NCBI GenBank assembly: GCA_037179515.1
Contig: JAXCGZ010007601.1
Span: forward strand, 92,501-156,500
DNA length: 64,000 nt
DNA from: Halocaridina rubra
Lineage: Eukaryota; Arthropoda; Malacostraca; Decapoda; Atyidae
Reading direction: 5' to 3'
Shown: in pieces, positions 35,499 to 48,352 of the stretch
How positions within the stretch are numbered: the stretch's first letter is position 1
Layout of the letters: every line of letters begins with the position of its first letter
The notes under the pieces: generated by a model
The model's database searches: none
What the model saw: only the letters and a program-made list of their open reading frames with translations
Told to the model about the DNA's origin: nothing
Made by a program: the position numbers and the translations under genes

Positions 35499-37905
35499 AC
35501 ATTCAACTTCTTCCTTTCCTGCTCTCTTGCGTTCCAAGTCTCTGCTCCATACAGTGCTGTCGGCACAATCACACCTTCATATATCTTTCTCTTTGCATTC
35601 ATTCCCAAATATCTATTTCTCATAACACTTTTCAACCCACCTAGACATTTACTTGCTTCCTTCACTCTGTGATTTACCTCTACATCCACTCGTCCACTCC
35701 TTGATACATGAGACCCCAGATAGTTAAAGCGCTCAACTTCTTCAAGCAACTCCCCCATTCACTCCTACATTCAATCTGCCAACATTAACACTCCTCGTGC
35801 ATCTCATGACTTTACTTTTACCAATATTCACCTGCAACTTCCTTCTTTCACACACTCTAATAAGCTCAGTCACCAAATAATTCAACTCATTTTCAGTATC
35901 AGCCATCAGTACAGTATCATCCTCAAGTAGCATCTGACTCAATTTCCACAACCTTCGATCCTCCCCCACTAGTTCCAAGCCTCTGTCAAATACTCTTTCA
36001 TTTACTTCCCTTACCACTCCATCCATATACACATTAAACAACCATGGCGACATTACACAACTTTGACGTAAGCCAACATTCACCTCAAACCAATCACTCA
36101 TACCATTCCCAACTCGCATGCATGCTCTACTATTCATGTAAAGCGGAACTGCACATGCACTCCTTCAATCAACTGGGACCCCCCCTTTCCTGAAACATAT
36201 ACAACAACCTAAACATCCATTCTACTAATGCCACCCCACCTTTTGACAAGCATTCAGCATGACATCCATCTATCCCTTGTGCTTTACCTGCTTTCGTTGC
36301 TCTCAATGCCAAACGTACTTCCTCTTTTGTTATATCTCTATCATTCTCATCTCCTAACATTGGCATTCTCCATTCGTTTTCCACAGCCACAATCTCTGCC
36401 TCTATATCAACTTCCTCATTCAGCATATTTTTGAAATATTCAGCCCATCTCTCTCTCACCTTTATTTCATTCACTAGCAATTGCCCATTTGCTCCTTTCA
36501 CCCGCTCCTCCCTACCACATTCACCTTTCCTCACTCTTTTCACTTCCTTCCAAAACTTCTTTTTATTCCTTTCAAAATTCTCAGACAAGCATCTGCCTCA
36601 CCTTACATCTGCTTCTCTCTTTGCCTCTCTCACCGCGTGCTTTGCTATCTCCTTTTTGCACAATACCTTTCATGCGTCTCTACATTACCTATCTGCAACC
36701 ATACCTCATAAGCCCACTTCTTTTCAGCCACTTCTGCACTCACCTACTCATTCCACCATTCATTACCTTTCCTTTTACTTCCACTAGTTAGTCTACTTCT
36801 GCCCACTGCCTTGGCACACTTCATAACTTCCTCCTTGAAACAGCCCCATTCTTCTTCCACACCCCTCTCCACTTTCTCTTTCACCACATTCCACACATTT
36901 CCCACACTAGCCTTATACTCACAGTCTTTCTCTTTCTTGTACAATTCATTCACTTTTAGCACCTCTCTTCTTCTCTCAGTTTTCCTCTTTCTCCACTTTT
37001 CTCTCACTCTCACTCTACTTTCCACTAAATAATGATCAGCTATTCCACCATTAGCTCCTCTCAGTACATTCACATCCAATTCTCTTCCAGTCACCCTCTT
37101 GTTCACCACAACATAGTCCATGAATGCTCTGCCAACTACTCTTCCATTATCAACTCTGACCCATGTATACTTGTGCACATCCTTCTTTTTAAATACAGTA
37201 TTAGAAATCAACATCTCTCTCTCAGTAAACATTTCTATCATTTTCTCTCCACTCTCATTCCTACCAAGTAATCCTTACTTCCTAATATCACCATCCACAA
37301 CCTCAATCCCTACTCTAGCATTCAAATATCACATCAACACCACATTCACATTTATTCCCAAGTCTTTCACACACTCGTTCAATTTAATCCAAAATTCTTC
37401 TCTTTCCTCTTCACTTCTTTCACTTCCAGGGCCATATGCGCTCAAAAACGACCAAGCCTCGCTTCCCAGCCTCATTATAGTCACTGTTATTCGAGATGAT
37501 ACTTCCTTCCATTCTACCATACACTTATTCATCTCTTCACTTACTAACAGAGCCACTCTCTCTCTTCCTCTCCCCCTCTCAACTCCAGACCCTACCTACC
37601 ACTCTCCTAGATGTAACCTCACCATTCTCTTTTATATTAATTTCGCTCAAGGCAAGTGCATCTGTCTTTCTCTCCACAAACATACTCCCTATCACCTTCC
37701 TCTTACTTTCTTTTACACCACAACCACGCACATTCCAAGATCCAATTACTAGGGTTCTGGCTGGATCTCTCCTTCCTGAATACCCCCAAATCTCTTGGCT
37801 ATTCGTAGGAAGTAAAACACAGAGGAGGGGGATTCCCAGTCCCCTGCTCCACCCCATTTAGTTTACTTTTATGACACGCAGGGGAACACGTAGGAAGTAT
37901 TCATA
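35499..37905 (-). pseudogene. RTE2 retrotransposon, with RT core deletion
   Basis: On the minus strand: leader with CTGCGTGTCATAAAAG (37861-37885), then endonuclease pieces GSWNVRGCGVKESKRK, VVLM, YTWVRVDNGRVVGRAFMDY and GIADHYLVESRV. Linker: GNEWWNE, KKFWKEVKRVRKG, ATKAGKAQGIDG. RT: only GLRQSCVMSPWLFNVYMDG, MLLEDDTVLMAD and GKSKVMRCTR remain. Near 36140-36190 the frame jumps from the PVD/VPLY region directly to SRACMRVGN, removing the fingers and the first catalytic Asp (LDLEKAYD). The active-site FADD reads LEDD. Several frameshifts. It abuts the element D tail and covers most of the element. Confidence 0.88.
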
Positions 37906-37914
37906 AACATCCCT

Positions 37915-40446
37915 CCCTCAGGCTAGAAGTTTATGAGGAAAGTCATTTAGGTACTATTGAAGTCATAAATTCAGTTGTTAACATTGCATGGGAGAGAAGA
38001 TGTAGAATTTTGATATTAGGAGAGTTTAATCATAGAGAGATAGATTGGATTCATCATGACCCACACACACAATAGGGAGGACTCATTTGGGACAAGATTC
38101 CTAGACTGCGTACAAGGGAATTTCCTACACCAGCATGTACTGGAACCAACGAGGGTCAGGGGTGAGGATGAGCCATTGCTGCTTGATCAAGTATTCATAG
38201 ATAATGCATTGGATATTGAAAATTGAGGATGAACCTCCTACTGGAAAGAGTGCCCACTGCATGTTGTTGATGGAGTATATCATCGAAGACATTCTGCCTG
38301 AAAGCAGAGGCACTGAGGAGAATAGGGGAAGCTATCCAAAAGGCGATTATATTAAAATTAATGCACCTTTTGCAGTTATTGACTGAAGAGCCTTATATAA
38401 CAACAAATCTCTACAAAAAATGTACGACATCTTTTGTGAGGAATATGGGAAGATGTAGATTGTTGCATGCCTTCCACCAAAATTGGAGCTATTTATGCCA
38501 GAGAAAAATGGTTCAATAATGAGTGTCAGAGAGCTAAGGAGTGGAGAGAAAATTGGTGATAAAAGGTATAGGAGGAGAAAAAGCATAAATACCTGGCAGA
38601 CTTATAAAAGAGCAAATAATTATTACCAAAGTAAATGAAGAGAGGCAGAGAAAGACTATGAAAGGGATATCACCAGGAAGGCTAAAGAAAATCACAAAAT
38701 TTTCCACAGCTTTATCAGAGGAAAGCTGAAGGTCAAAGAACAGGTTTTAAAGCTAAAGAGAGTGGATGAGAGCATCATTGAGACCGATGAAGAGATCTGT
38801 GAAGAATTGAACAAGGAGTTTCAGTCAGTATTTACAGGAGAAAATACCCAACCTCCTCAGATTACAGAGATAGGAGCTTATGGGACGGTATTAGAGTACA
38901 TCATCTTTTCAGCCACAGAGGTATGCAAATTGATAATGGAGTTACATGCCCATATAGCTACGGGTCCTGATTATATATTCCCTTTTGTACCTAAGAAATG
39001 CACTAAGTCAATAGCAGTGGCTGGCACTAAGCATAATAGTTGAAAAATCACTGGAATCTGGGGAGATTCCAAGATGCGTTGAACAAGCAAACGTGGTACC
39101 TATCTTCAAAAAGGGAAGGAGATATATAGCTCTGAACTATAGACCTGTTTCCTTGACCAGCATAGTTTGCAAAGTTATGGAGAAACTACTAAGAAAACAC
39201 ATCTCTCTTCACTTGGAATCCCTCTACTTTTTGTAAGTGAGACAACATGGGTTCAGAGAAGGTAGATCAACAGTAACAAACTTATTAGAATTTTATGATG
39301 AGGTAAACCGGATCTTACAGGAAAGAGAGGACTGGACAGATTGTATATTCCTAGACTTCCAGAAGGCATATGATACGGTCCCACACGAGAGACCTATCAA
39401 GAAGCTGCAAGCAATGGCAAGACTAGCTGGAAATTACTTGGAATTAATTTAAAAAAAAAAAAACTTATCTAGAAGGAAGGAAACAGAAGGTTAGAGTAAG
39501 ACACTTAGTGTCTGAATGGAGAATAATTAGTAGCAGAGTTCCACAGGGTTCAGTTTTAGGGCTAATTTTGTCCCTTGTATATGTAAATGACCTACCAAAG
39601 CCTGTAAATTCTTTCATCGAAATGTCTACGGATGATGCAAAGATTGTGAAAAAAGTAAGACAAGAACAATGGTAAAGAACTTCAAGAAGACCTAAATAGA
39701 CTGCATGAGTGGTCAGAAGTGCCTAATGAAATGGAAAACTTCTAAATATAAGGTAATGAAAATAGATACAAGTGCGAGAAAGCCCAAGATTGAATACTCA
39801 ACAGCAACAGCAGAATTTCAAGAGACAGAGAATGAGAGAGAGAGATATGGGAGTAAACATACTGTCGGATTTGTCTCCAGAAATTTATATAAGTGACATA
39901 GTAAGGGCAGCATATGCATACTTAGCAAATGTAAGGGTAGCCTTCAGACACATAGACAAGGAAATGTTCATAAATATATATGTAAATTATGTGAGGCACT
40001 TATTTAAGATGGAAAATGCTCAGAGACATGCCACGAAACTGGTACCAGAAATACGCAATCACAGTTTTGATGAGAGTATGAGGGGAAGTAGACTTACCCC
40101 CACTCGAAGCTAGAAGAATGAGGGGGACATGGTGACGGTTTTTAAATTCCTTCATGGTTATGAGAGAGCGAATGGGGATCGATATTTTGATATGGCTGGC
40201 TCTAGAACTAGAGGTCATAGCTTGAAACTTCGTAAGAGAACTTCTTTACAGGATGTAGAGAAGTACTTTTTTTAGTGTAAGAGTAGTTGATGATTACAAT
40301 TGGCTAAGCGAGGAGGTAGTTAATGCTAACTCAACTCATAGTTTTAAGAACAAGTATGATAAGTATCACTAAGTACAAATGGAACCGACCAGGAGACGGG
40401 GAGTAACGAGCATGGAGCTCTTTCCCGTAAGCACAATTAGGTAATT
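37915..40446 (+). pseudogene. Old CR1A copy, endonuclease to 3' end
   Basis: Starts in the endonuclease (EVYEESHLGTIEVIN) and extends through LLEYIIEDILPESRGTEE, the linker and RT (HGFREGRSTVTNLLEF, FLDFQKAYDTVPHER) to the C-terminus and a 3' hairpin/tail. Many frameshifts and stops. FADD reads STDD (TCTACGGATGATGC). It shares variants (GATAAGTATCACTAAGTAC) with the copies at 18014 and 52503, marking an older CR1A subfamily. Confidence 0.88.
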
Positions 40447-40484
40447 GTGAACACGCGCGCACTCGCGCGCGCGCACACACATAA

Positions 40485-40654
40485 TTGGAATTCGCTAAGC
40501 GAGGAGGTAGTTAATGCTATCTCAATCCATAGTTTTAAGGACAGGTATGATAAGTATGACTAAGTATAAAATGGAACCGATCAGGAGACGGGAAGATACG
40601 AGCTTTGGGCTCTTTCCCGTAAACACAATTAGGTAATCACAATTAGGTAATCAC
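40485..40654 (+). mobile_element. Short 3'-end CR1A insertion
   Basis: About 170 bp covering only the last 25 codons, the 3' UTR hairpin and two tail repeats. CA/CG-rich repeats (40449-40482) precede it and (CA)n follows. It is a heavily 5'-truncated insertion. Confidence 0.88.
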
Positions 40655-40665
40655 ACACACACACA

Positions 40666-41816
40666 TATTCCTAGACTTCCAGAAAGCGTTTGACACTGTT
40701 CCACATGGGAGACTTATTAGGAAGCTGCAATCAATGGCTAGAATAGGTGGAAATGTTTTGGAATGGATAAAAACTTACTTAGAAGGAAGGGAACAGAGGG
40801 TTAGAGTAAGACACTCAGTGTCTGAATGGAGAAGAGTTAGTAGTGGAGTTCCACAGGGTTCAGTTTTAGGGCCATTTTTGTTCCTTGTATATGTAAATGA
40901 CCTACCAGAGTCTGTAAATTCATTCATGAATATGTTTGCAGATGATGCAAAGATTGTGAAGAAAGTAAAAAACGAGAACAATGGTAGAGAACTTCAGGAG
41001 GATCTACATAGTCTGCATGAGTGGTCAGAAAAGTGGCTAATGAAATTCAATACTTCAAAATGTAAGGTAATGAGAATGGGTACAAGTGCAAGAAGGTCCA
41101 AGCTTGACTACTCGGTGGCTGGAGTACAACTTCAAGAGACAGAAAATGAGAGAGATCTAGGAGTAAACATACTGGCAGATTTGTCTCCAGAAATACATAT
41201 AAATGGCATAGTAAGGGCAGCATATGCATTCTTATCAAATGTAAGGGTAGCCTTCAGGCACATGGACAAGGAAATGTTCAGAAATATTTATGTAACCTAT
41301 GTGAGGCCAAAACTCGAATATGCAGCCCCCTTTTGGAATCCGCACTTGAAAAAGCACATAGCTAAGCTTGAAAAAGTTCAAAGTCATGCCACGAAACTGG
41401 TGCCAGAAATACGCAATCTCAGTTATGATGAGAGGCTGAGGGAATTAGACTTACCATCACTCGAAGCTAGAAGAGTGAGGGGGATATGGTGACAGTCTTT
41501 AAATTCCTTCATGGTTATGATAGAGTGGATAGGGATCGATATTTTGATATGGCTGGCTCTAGAACTAGAGGTCATAGTTTGAAGCTTCGTAAGAAAACTT
41601 CTTTGCAGGATGTAAGGAAATACTTTTTCAGTGTAAGAGTAGTTGATAATTAGAATTGGCTAAGCGAGGAGGTAGTTAATGCTATCTCAATCCATAGTTT
41701 TAAGGACAGGTATGATAAGTATGACTAAGTATAAAATGGAACCGATGAGGAGACGGGAAGATACGAGCTTTGGGCTCTTTCCCGTAAACACAATTAGGTA
41801 ATCAATTAGGTAATCA
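40666..41816 (+). pseudogene. 5'-truncated CR1A copy between (CA)n tracts
   Basis: Starts inside RT at the FLDFQKAFDTVPHGR block, directly after (CA)n. Includes GVPQGSVLGPFLFLVYVND, FADDAKIV and the C-terminal domain. A 1-bp loss at about 41482 and a TAG at 41650 break the frame. Ends with the hairpin and tail repeats, followed by (CA)n. CA repeats on both sides show insertion into a CA microsatellite. Confidence 0.92.
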
Positions 41817-41861
41817 CACACACACACACACACACCACACACTATATATATATTATATATA

Positions 41862-41915
<54 letters not shown>

Positions 41916-41921
41916 ATAATA

Positions 41922-41960
<39 letters not shown>
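41817..41960. repeat. (CA)n then (AT)n microsatellites
   Basis: About 18 bp of CA follow the CR1A tail, then AT/TAT-rich repeats up to the SINE at 41961. Confidence 0.95.
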
Positions 41961-42352
<392 letters not shown>

Positions 42353-42356
42353 ATAA

Positions 42357-43975
42357 TCTATCTATCTACCTTGGCTGTCTCCCCCAATTGGGGGGTAGCC
42401 GACATAAAAAAAGAAACAATAAGGAGATTACTTTGCTCTATGGGCAATGACGAGGGAGCTAGCGACCGTTCAGATGGCACTGCTGGAGTGCCACAGCCCA
42501 TCCTCTCAGCTCTTCCACAACCTACGTCGCTTCATGAATGCCAACTCCCCTACCGCCCCTACCATAGGGCTACCTCTATAAGATGCAGCCCTGTGGTAAC
42601 AGCATATGCCCATCAGAGCTGCATCACAATTGCTCGCCACTCATTCCCATTCCTAGCACGCTCACTTGCTTCCCTCACATCCATCTTTCTATCATTCAGG
42701 GCTCTCCTTACTCCATCTATCCACCCAAACCTAGGCCTCCCTCTAGCATTTAACCCATCAACTGTCGCATTCATCACCTTTTTCAGCAGTCTCTCATCAT
42801 CCATCGTCTCCACATGGCCAAACCATCTCAGAACATTCATATCTACTCTGTCTGCAAATTCTCTCCTCACACCCATTCTTGCTCTCACTACTTCATTCCT
42901 AGCCCTATCCAACCGAGATACACCAATCATACTCCTCAGGCATTTCATCTCAAACACATTTAGTTTCTGTCTCTTACTTACTTTCATACCTCATAACTCT
43001 GATCCATACATCACAGCTGGCACAACAACTTTCTCATACAAAACTTTTTTAACATTCATTTCCAACCCTCTATTCTTCGTCACTCCTTTCAGTGCACCCA
43101 ACACTTTATATCTTCATTCACTCTGTGACGCACATCTGCTTCCACTCTACAATTTGCAGCCATAACAGAACCTAAATACTTAAACTGATCAATTTCCTCA
43201 AGTGTCTCTCCATTCAATATAACATTTAATCCAGCACCATCCTTCATAACCTTACTCTTTCCCACATTTACTCGCAACTTCCTTCTCTCACACACTATTC
43301 CAAAGTCTGACACTAACTGACACAGCTTCTCCTCTGAATCTGCCACCACCACCACAGTATCATCGCCATCTACCATTCTCAAACCTCGACCACGCACTCA
43401 CTCATTCACCTCTCTTACGACTCCATCAATATACAAATTGAACAGCCATGGTGACATCACACATCCCTGTCTCAGTCCCACACTCACTGAAAACCACTCA
43501 CTCACTTCATTCCCTACCCTAACACAAGCTCTACTGCCCTCATACAAATTCTTCACTGCATGCAACAGTTTTCCATCAATTCCATATAACATCAAAGCAT
43601 TCCACATTGCCTCTCTATCAACTCTATCATACGCTTTCTCCAGATTCAAAAATGCAAAATACACATCCTTACCCTTTGCTAAATATTTCTCACATAACTG
43701 CCTAACTATAAAAATCTGATCTATACAGCCTTTACCTCTCCTAAAACCACTCTGCACATCTGCGATCACATTTTCTGTCTTATCCCTGATCCTGTTAATC
43801 AGTATCCTACCATACACTTTTCCTACCACACTCAACAAACTTATACCCCTAAAATTATTACATTCACACATCTCCCTTACCTTTGTATAGGGGCACTATA
43901 CAAGCAATCACCCATTTCACTGGTACCATTGACAACATAAAGCATGTATTAAACACTCTCACTAACCACTGAATG
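42357..43975 (-). pseudogene. RTE1 copy C, RT and 3' end
   Basis: On the minus strand: NNFRGISLLSVVGKVYGRIL, QSGFRRGKGC, FAFLNLEKAYDRVD (LDLEKAYD changed to LNLEKAYD, so the first catalytic Asp is Asn), GLRQGCVMSPWLFNLYIDG, then a damaged active-site region (DGDDTVVVVADSEEK) and MIGVSRLDRARNEVV. The 3' UTR ends at CCAAGGTAGATAGATAG. Many frameshifts. Its 5' continuation lies at 48353-48990, beyond element F. Confidence 0.9.
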
Positions 43976-44554
43976 CGGGAGCTAGCAGAAATTTGTATTA
44001 CATCTCGAGTACAAAAGGTTTGATAGCAATAGTCATCAGCTGGTGGAATGAGGATCTCTGGATGGTCATTCTTAAGTTATGCAATTGGTGCATTTAGTAG
44101 GGGGCGCTGCTTGAAGTGCACCCTAAAATTGGTTTAAATTACATTTTGGAGTGCGTCAACCAAACCTGTGATAAAAGTTTTGTTTTGGCAGTATGCCATT
44201 CTTAAATTACGCAATTGGTGCAAAACGCATTTAAGAGGGGCCCAAGGGGGGCGCAAGGGGGCGCTACTTTCACATTTAAATCGCAATTTGAGTACATCAA
44301 TGAAACTTTGTGGAAGTATAGCTTAGACCTTCCTGATGAAGAATTAGTAGTTCTTAAGTGTTGAATTTGGTGCAAAATCCATTAAAGAATGGCCTAAAGA
44401 GGGTGCTATTCTTTAGCACATTTCAACCACATCTTAAGTACATCAATGAATCTTTGTGGAAATATCCTTTAGACCTTCTTGATATAGGATCAGTAGTTCT
44501 TAAGCGTCCAATTTGGTGCAATTCCCATTTAAGAACAGCTTAAAGAAGGCACTT
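43976..44554. repeat. Element F left terminal inverted repeat, modular
   Basis: Contains four degenerate units starting with CTTAAG/CTTAAA followed by a (G/C)CAATTGGTGCA-like block, at 44071, 44201, 44353 and 44499 (spacings 130, 152, 146). Units share a CATCAATGAA(A/T)CTTTGTGGAA-type middle and a TTAGACCTTC(C/T)TGAT block, best kept in units 2 and 3. GGGGGCGCT strings occur in units 1 and 2. Confidence 0.85.
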
Positions 44555-44699
44555 ATGTCATCTCCACATGCATCTTGGCATTGGTAATTAACTTTATTTT
44601 TAGTGCTTCTGTTTGTTATCTTATTACTATAATGCTGCTTCACTGAATATATAAACCATACACTTTTAGAATGACATTACTAATTGTGCCTTTTTTCAG

Positions 44700-45162
44700 G
44701 TACTCGTGATTGTGAAAGTTAGAGTAACCATTACATAATACCAGTATAGGGACAAGTTTTCTTTGTATGGAAGTTAGCCAGCTAGGAAGAGTCTCTCTTG
44801 GTAAGTTTATATTGCTGCCTTAGGCAAAGTTGTGGAGCACACATTTGGTAATATTTAGAAATTAATTTTAAATTATGCTAAACTACTATTATATTGAAAT
44901 CTCTTGTGAGTTTATGGGTTATTAATTTTGTTACTTATGGGTTTGAGATCTTTTTTTGAGTGTCTCTACATTGAGAGCCGAGTGTGTGCTACACATTGCT
45001 GGATTATTACATGCAATGAAATTAAAATGGCATCTTTGAATCATTTATTCTGACATGAAAATTAGTTACCGATATATATATATACATGGACATCAGTTTT
45101 ATCCATAGATATAGGTACATAGAGCGTGTTCCAACTTTATAGGAAATCCCTTTTTATTTCAG
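44700..45162 (+). other. Element F leader: probable 5' UTR exon and intron
   Basis: An acceptor-like TTTTTTCAG ends at 44699. A donor TCTTG/GTAAGTTT lies at 44801, and a second acceptor TTTTTATTTCAG ends at 45162, 17 bp before the first ATG. This suggests a noncoding exon at 44700-44800 and an intron at 44801-45162. Only consensus quality supports this. Confidence 0.45.
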
Positions 45163-47770
45163 GTCTCTGCAAAGATATTATGGAGTCACCTAAACCTGCA
45201 AACAACGATGATCTTGGCTCCGAGCATGACAGGCGTTGCATTCTCCACGCCGGGAAGCCCTCGGAAAAGAAACCATGTTGTGATGCTTTGCCCTTCGATG
45301 AGAAGAATTGGAGTACTGTGCAAGTGGCAACTGAGAAGAGGCATGCAAAACCCCAATTTCCGAAATCTGTTTATTTTGACTTGGTTGTCAGCCATCCACA
45401 ACATCAGCTCCTGAAAGGAATTCGGCGCATTTACGTTCCAACGTAAGGGTAGATTTTGATGGTGAGCCCTTGTCATCTGAAATACTTCCTGTCACTTGCC
45501 TTTTCTGTAATAAAAAGAGGAAGAAAAAAGGTGGGGCTATTGAACTTTTAGGATCGTGTGAAACATTAGAGGCAGGACAGAAGATTCAAGAGGCTGCTGA
45601 GCTACTTCATGATACAACTATCCTTTCAAAAGTTGCTGGTGTAGACCTGGTGGCAAAAGAAGCCAAGTATCATCATACATGCAAGAGTGCATTCTTGCTT
45701 GCAGCTGGTAGAGCTTCTAGTACAGATCACAAAAAAGATGACATTATCCAGAAAAAGACATTAAATGCTGTTAGAAATATCCATGAATATGTTGAGAAAT
45801 CTGTAATTGCTGAAAACGTGCAGAACTGTTGACATCTGTGTATGAACGCAATTTGGACTTTTGTTCATCTTCTGATGAGTCTCCAATGCCTAGTCACAGT
45901 TTGTTGCAAAACCCAGCAAACAGGTTTGGTTCCAAATTCAAGGTTCAGAGTTCGACTGGCGAGAAATTGAGTAATGTTCTTTTCAATGCTGTACTTGCTG
46001 ATGATTCCGTATGTGTGGCTTATGACTACACGTAGTCTGAGGAGCGACTCCTCAATCGAGCAGCTGTAATATTGAGAGAGCAGCTGTTATATGCTACAAA
46101 AAAAGATGTACTAGATAATACAACACTGAATGATGTCAGAGATGGGGACACAATTGCGCCCCAGGCCGTGCTGAACTTCTTCAAAGTTCTGTACACTGGC
46201 AACACATCTGACCAATGTGGAACACAAATCAAACTTCGCATTGATTCCATAAGTCAAAATGCACTGTTTGTTGTCCAAAGAGGCCATGCAATTCCAGTAA
46301 AACATGTAACTCTAGGTATTGCTATAAGATCAATCACAGGTAGCAAGACACTTGTTGAAGTTCTGAATAGGTTTGGGCATTGTCTCAACTACTCATGCTT
46401 GGAAAAACTCGAAACAGTAACTACTGTAGCCATCCAAGAGAGGAAAGAAGTGTGCCCTGAGGACACTTTGGCAGGAGTTCCAATGGGACTCGCCTTTGAT
46501 AACTTTGATGAAATAACACAGACGTTGTCCGGGGGTGATACACTGCATGATACGATGGGAATTCTGTATCAGAACTTGCCGAATGATCATCCCATCAGTC
46601 AACAGAGTAGTGAAACACCAACACCAGTTACAAAAACAACACCAGAAGCAAAGAAAACTGTCAAGAAGAATAGGTCTCTCTCTGTTGCAGACACATCTCT
46701 TGTCCCCTATTTTGGTGTCCTCAAAATCAAGACCTTTGCCTACAAGAACATATATCCATTTTCACCCTACCAGATGTGACAATGACTGCAAGACATCTGG
46801 ATCTTGTATGGATGATGAGCCACATGTTTAAGACTGATGTTCTTCCCATGTGGGTTGGCTTTAATGCTATCTTTTACAAGGATCAGCTACCAAAACAGGA
46901 AGTGAGATACATGCCAAACCTTAACAAGCCCATCACCAGCTTGTCAGTAGTCTGACAAATGCTCCAGACAACCCAGAAATGTGCCCAAGAATGTAACCAA
47001 GAGTATGGGCTGGTTACATATGACCTTGCGGTAGCAAAACTAGCTATGCAAATCCAGGCTAGAGAATCCCAACATTTGACAATGTGTTCATCATGATGGG
47101 TGCTTTCCATATAGAGATGGCATTCTTCAAGGCCCTTGGAAAACTCATAGCAGAATCAGGAGGACTGGACATGCTTACAGAGACTGGAGTCCTTGTGCCA
47201 GGTTCTTTGAATGGGTTCCTCATGGGAAAACACTTCAACCGATGCAAGAGGCTCCATCCTCTACTTGCCCTTGCCTTCGAACGCCTGCATTTCAAAGCAT
47301 TTCTAGAGACATGTGACTCCAGGGAAGAGCTTCACACCCTGATATCTACCGTGAAAGCTGATCCCAATACAGGAGAACAGGGACTTGAGCTGGTGATCGG
47401 TACAGATCTTTTTGAGAAGTGTTCCAAAGAGTATAATGAATTCACCAAGGCAACTGTATCAGGAGTTCATGAATACACTGCAAAGTTCTGGATGTTGTAT
47501 TTGGAGTACATTAACATATTTCACCTACTTGAAAGAGCTATCCGGACAAATAACATTGAGCTCTTTGTCTTCACACTGACACCAATCATTGACCTGTTCT
47601 TTGCCACAGCCCACATTAACTATTCCCGCTGGTTAACAAAATACCAATTGGACTTGCTGAATATTGATGAGAAGCATCCTGGCCTTAGAGAGGTACTTGA
47701 CCAGGGTGTATTCACAGTGCGAAGGACAGCACATGATTTCAGCAGAATTCCTGTGGATTTGACACTATAA
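45163..47770 (+). pseudogene. Element F transposase-like gene, broken
   Basis: The first ATG (45180) opens MESPKPANNDDLGSEHDRRC, followed by C/H-rich sequence (CILHAGK, KKPCCDALPFDEKNW). After a frame break near 45400-45450 comes NVRVDFDGEPLSSEILPVTC, with a zinc-binding pattern CLFC ... KYHHTCKSAF (45490-45690). A 1-nt break near 45829 is followed by LLTSVYERNLDFC and a TAG at 46033-46035. Next come a long frame (46036-46779) including RGHAIPVKHVTLGIAIRSIT and FDNFDEITQTLSGGDTLHDT, a further break at about 46780, then VTMTARHLDLVWMMSHMFKT, LPMWVGFNAIFY, VTYDLAVAKLAMQIQA, MGAFHIEMAFFKALGKLI and RCKRLHPLLALAFERLHF, ending VDLTL at 47770. I recall similar unnamed proteins in marine invertebrates; no superfamily name is certain. 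Catalytic residues were not assigned. Confidence 0.6.
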
Positions 47771-47772
47771 AA

Positions 47773-48352
47773 AAGTGCCTTCTTTAGGCTGTTCTTAAAT
47801 GGGTATTGCACCAAATTGGACACTTAAGAACTACTGATCCTATATCAGGAAGGTCTAAAGGATATTTCCACATAGATTCATTAATGTACTTAAGATGTAG
47901 TTTAAATGTGCTAAAAATAGCACCCTCTCTAGGCTGTTCTTAAATGAGTTTTGCACCAAATTCAACACTTAAGAACAACTGATCCTTCATCAGGAAGGTC
48001 TAAGGTATACTTCCACAAAGTTTCGTTGATGTACTCAAATTGTGATTTAAATGTGAAAGTAGCACCCCCCTTGGGCCCTTCTTAAATGCGTTTTGCAAAA
48101 ATTGCGTCATTTAAGAATGGCATATCTGTAATCAGAGTGCCAAAACAAAACATTTATCACAGGTTTGGTTGATGCACGCCAAAATGTAATTTAAACCGAT
48201 TTTGGGGTGCACTTCAAGCAGCGCCCCCTACTAAACACACTAATTGCATAACTTAAGAATGACCATCCAGAGATCCTCATTCCACCAGCTGATGACTATT
48301 GCTATTAATCCTTTTGTACTCGAGATGTAATACAAATCTCTGCTAGCTCCCG
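47773..48352. repeat. Element F right terminal inverted repeat
   Basis: Reverse complement of 43976-44554 with scattered differences, including the same modular units. It starts 2 bp after the transposase stop codon, so transcript 3' processing signals must lie within the repeat. Confidence 0.88.

Larger units (their letters stand above)
43976..48352 (+). mobile_element. Element F: DNA transposon with ~580-bp terminal inverted repeats
   Basis: The ends CGGGAGCTAGCAG (43976-43988) and CTGCTAGCTCCCG (48340-48352) are perfect inverted repeats. The inverted similarity continues inwards to 44554 on the left and 47773 on the right. Between them lie a leader with splice signals and a broken transposase gene. 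The element splits RTE1 copy C, so it is a real insertion. A clean target duplication is not seen: the flanks ACTAACCACTGAATG and GACTAATTCCAATG both resemble the RTE target site (ACTAACCATTCCAATG), but not exactly. Superfamily unassigned. Confidence 0.85.
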
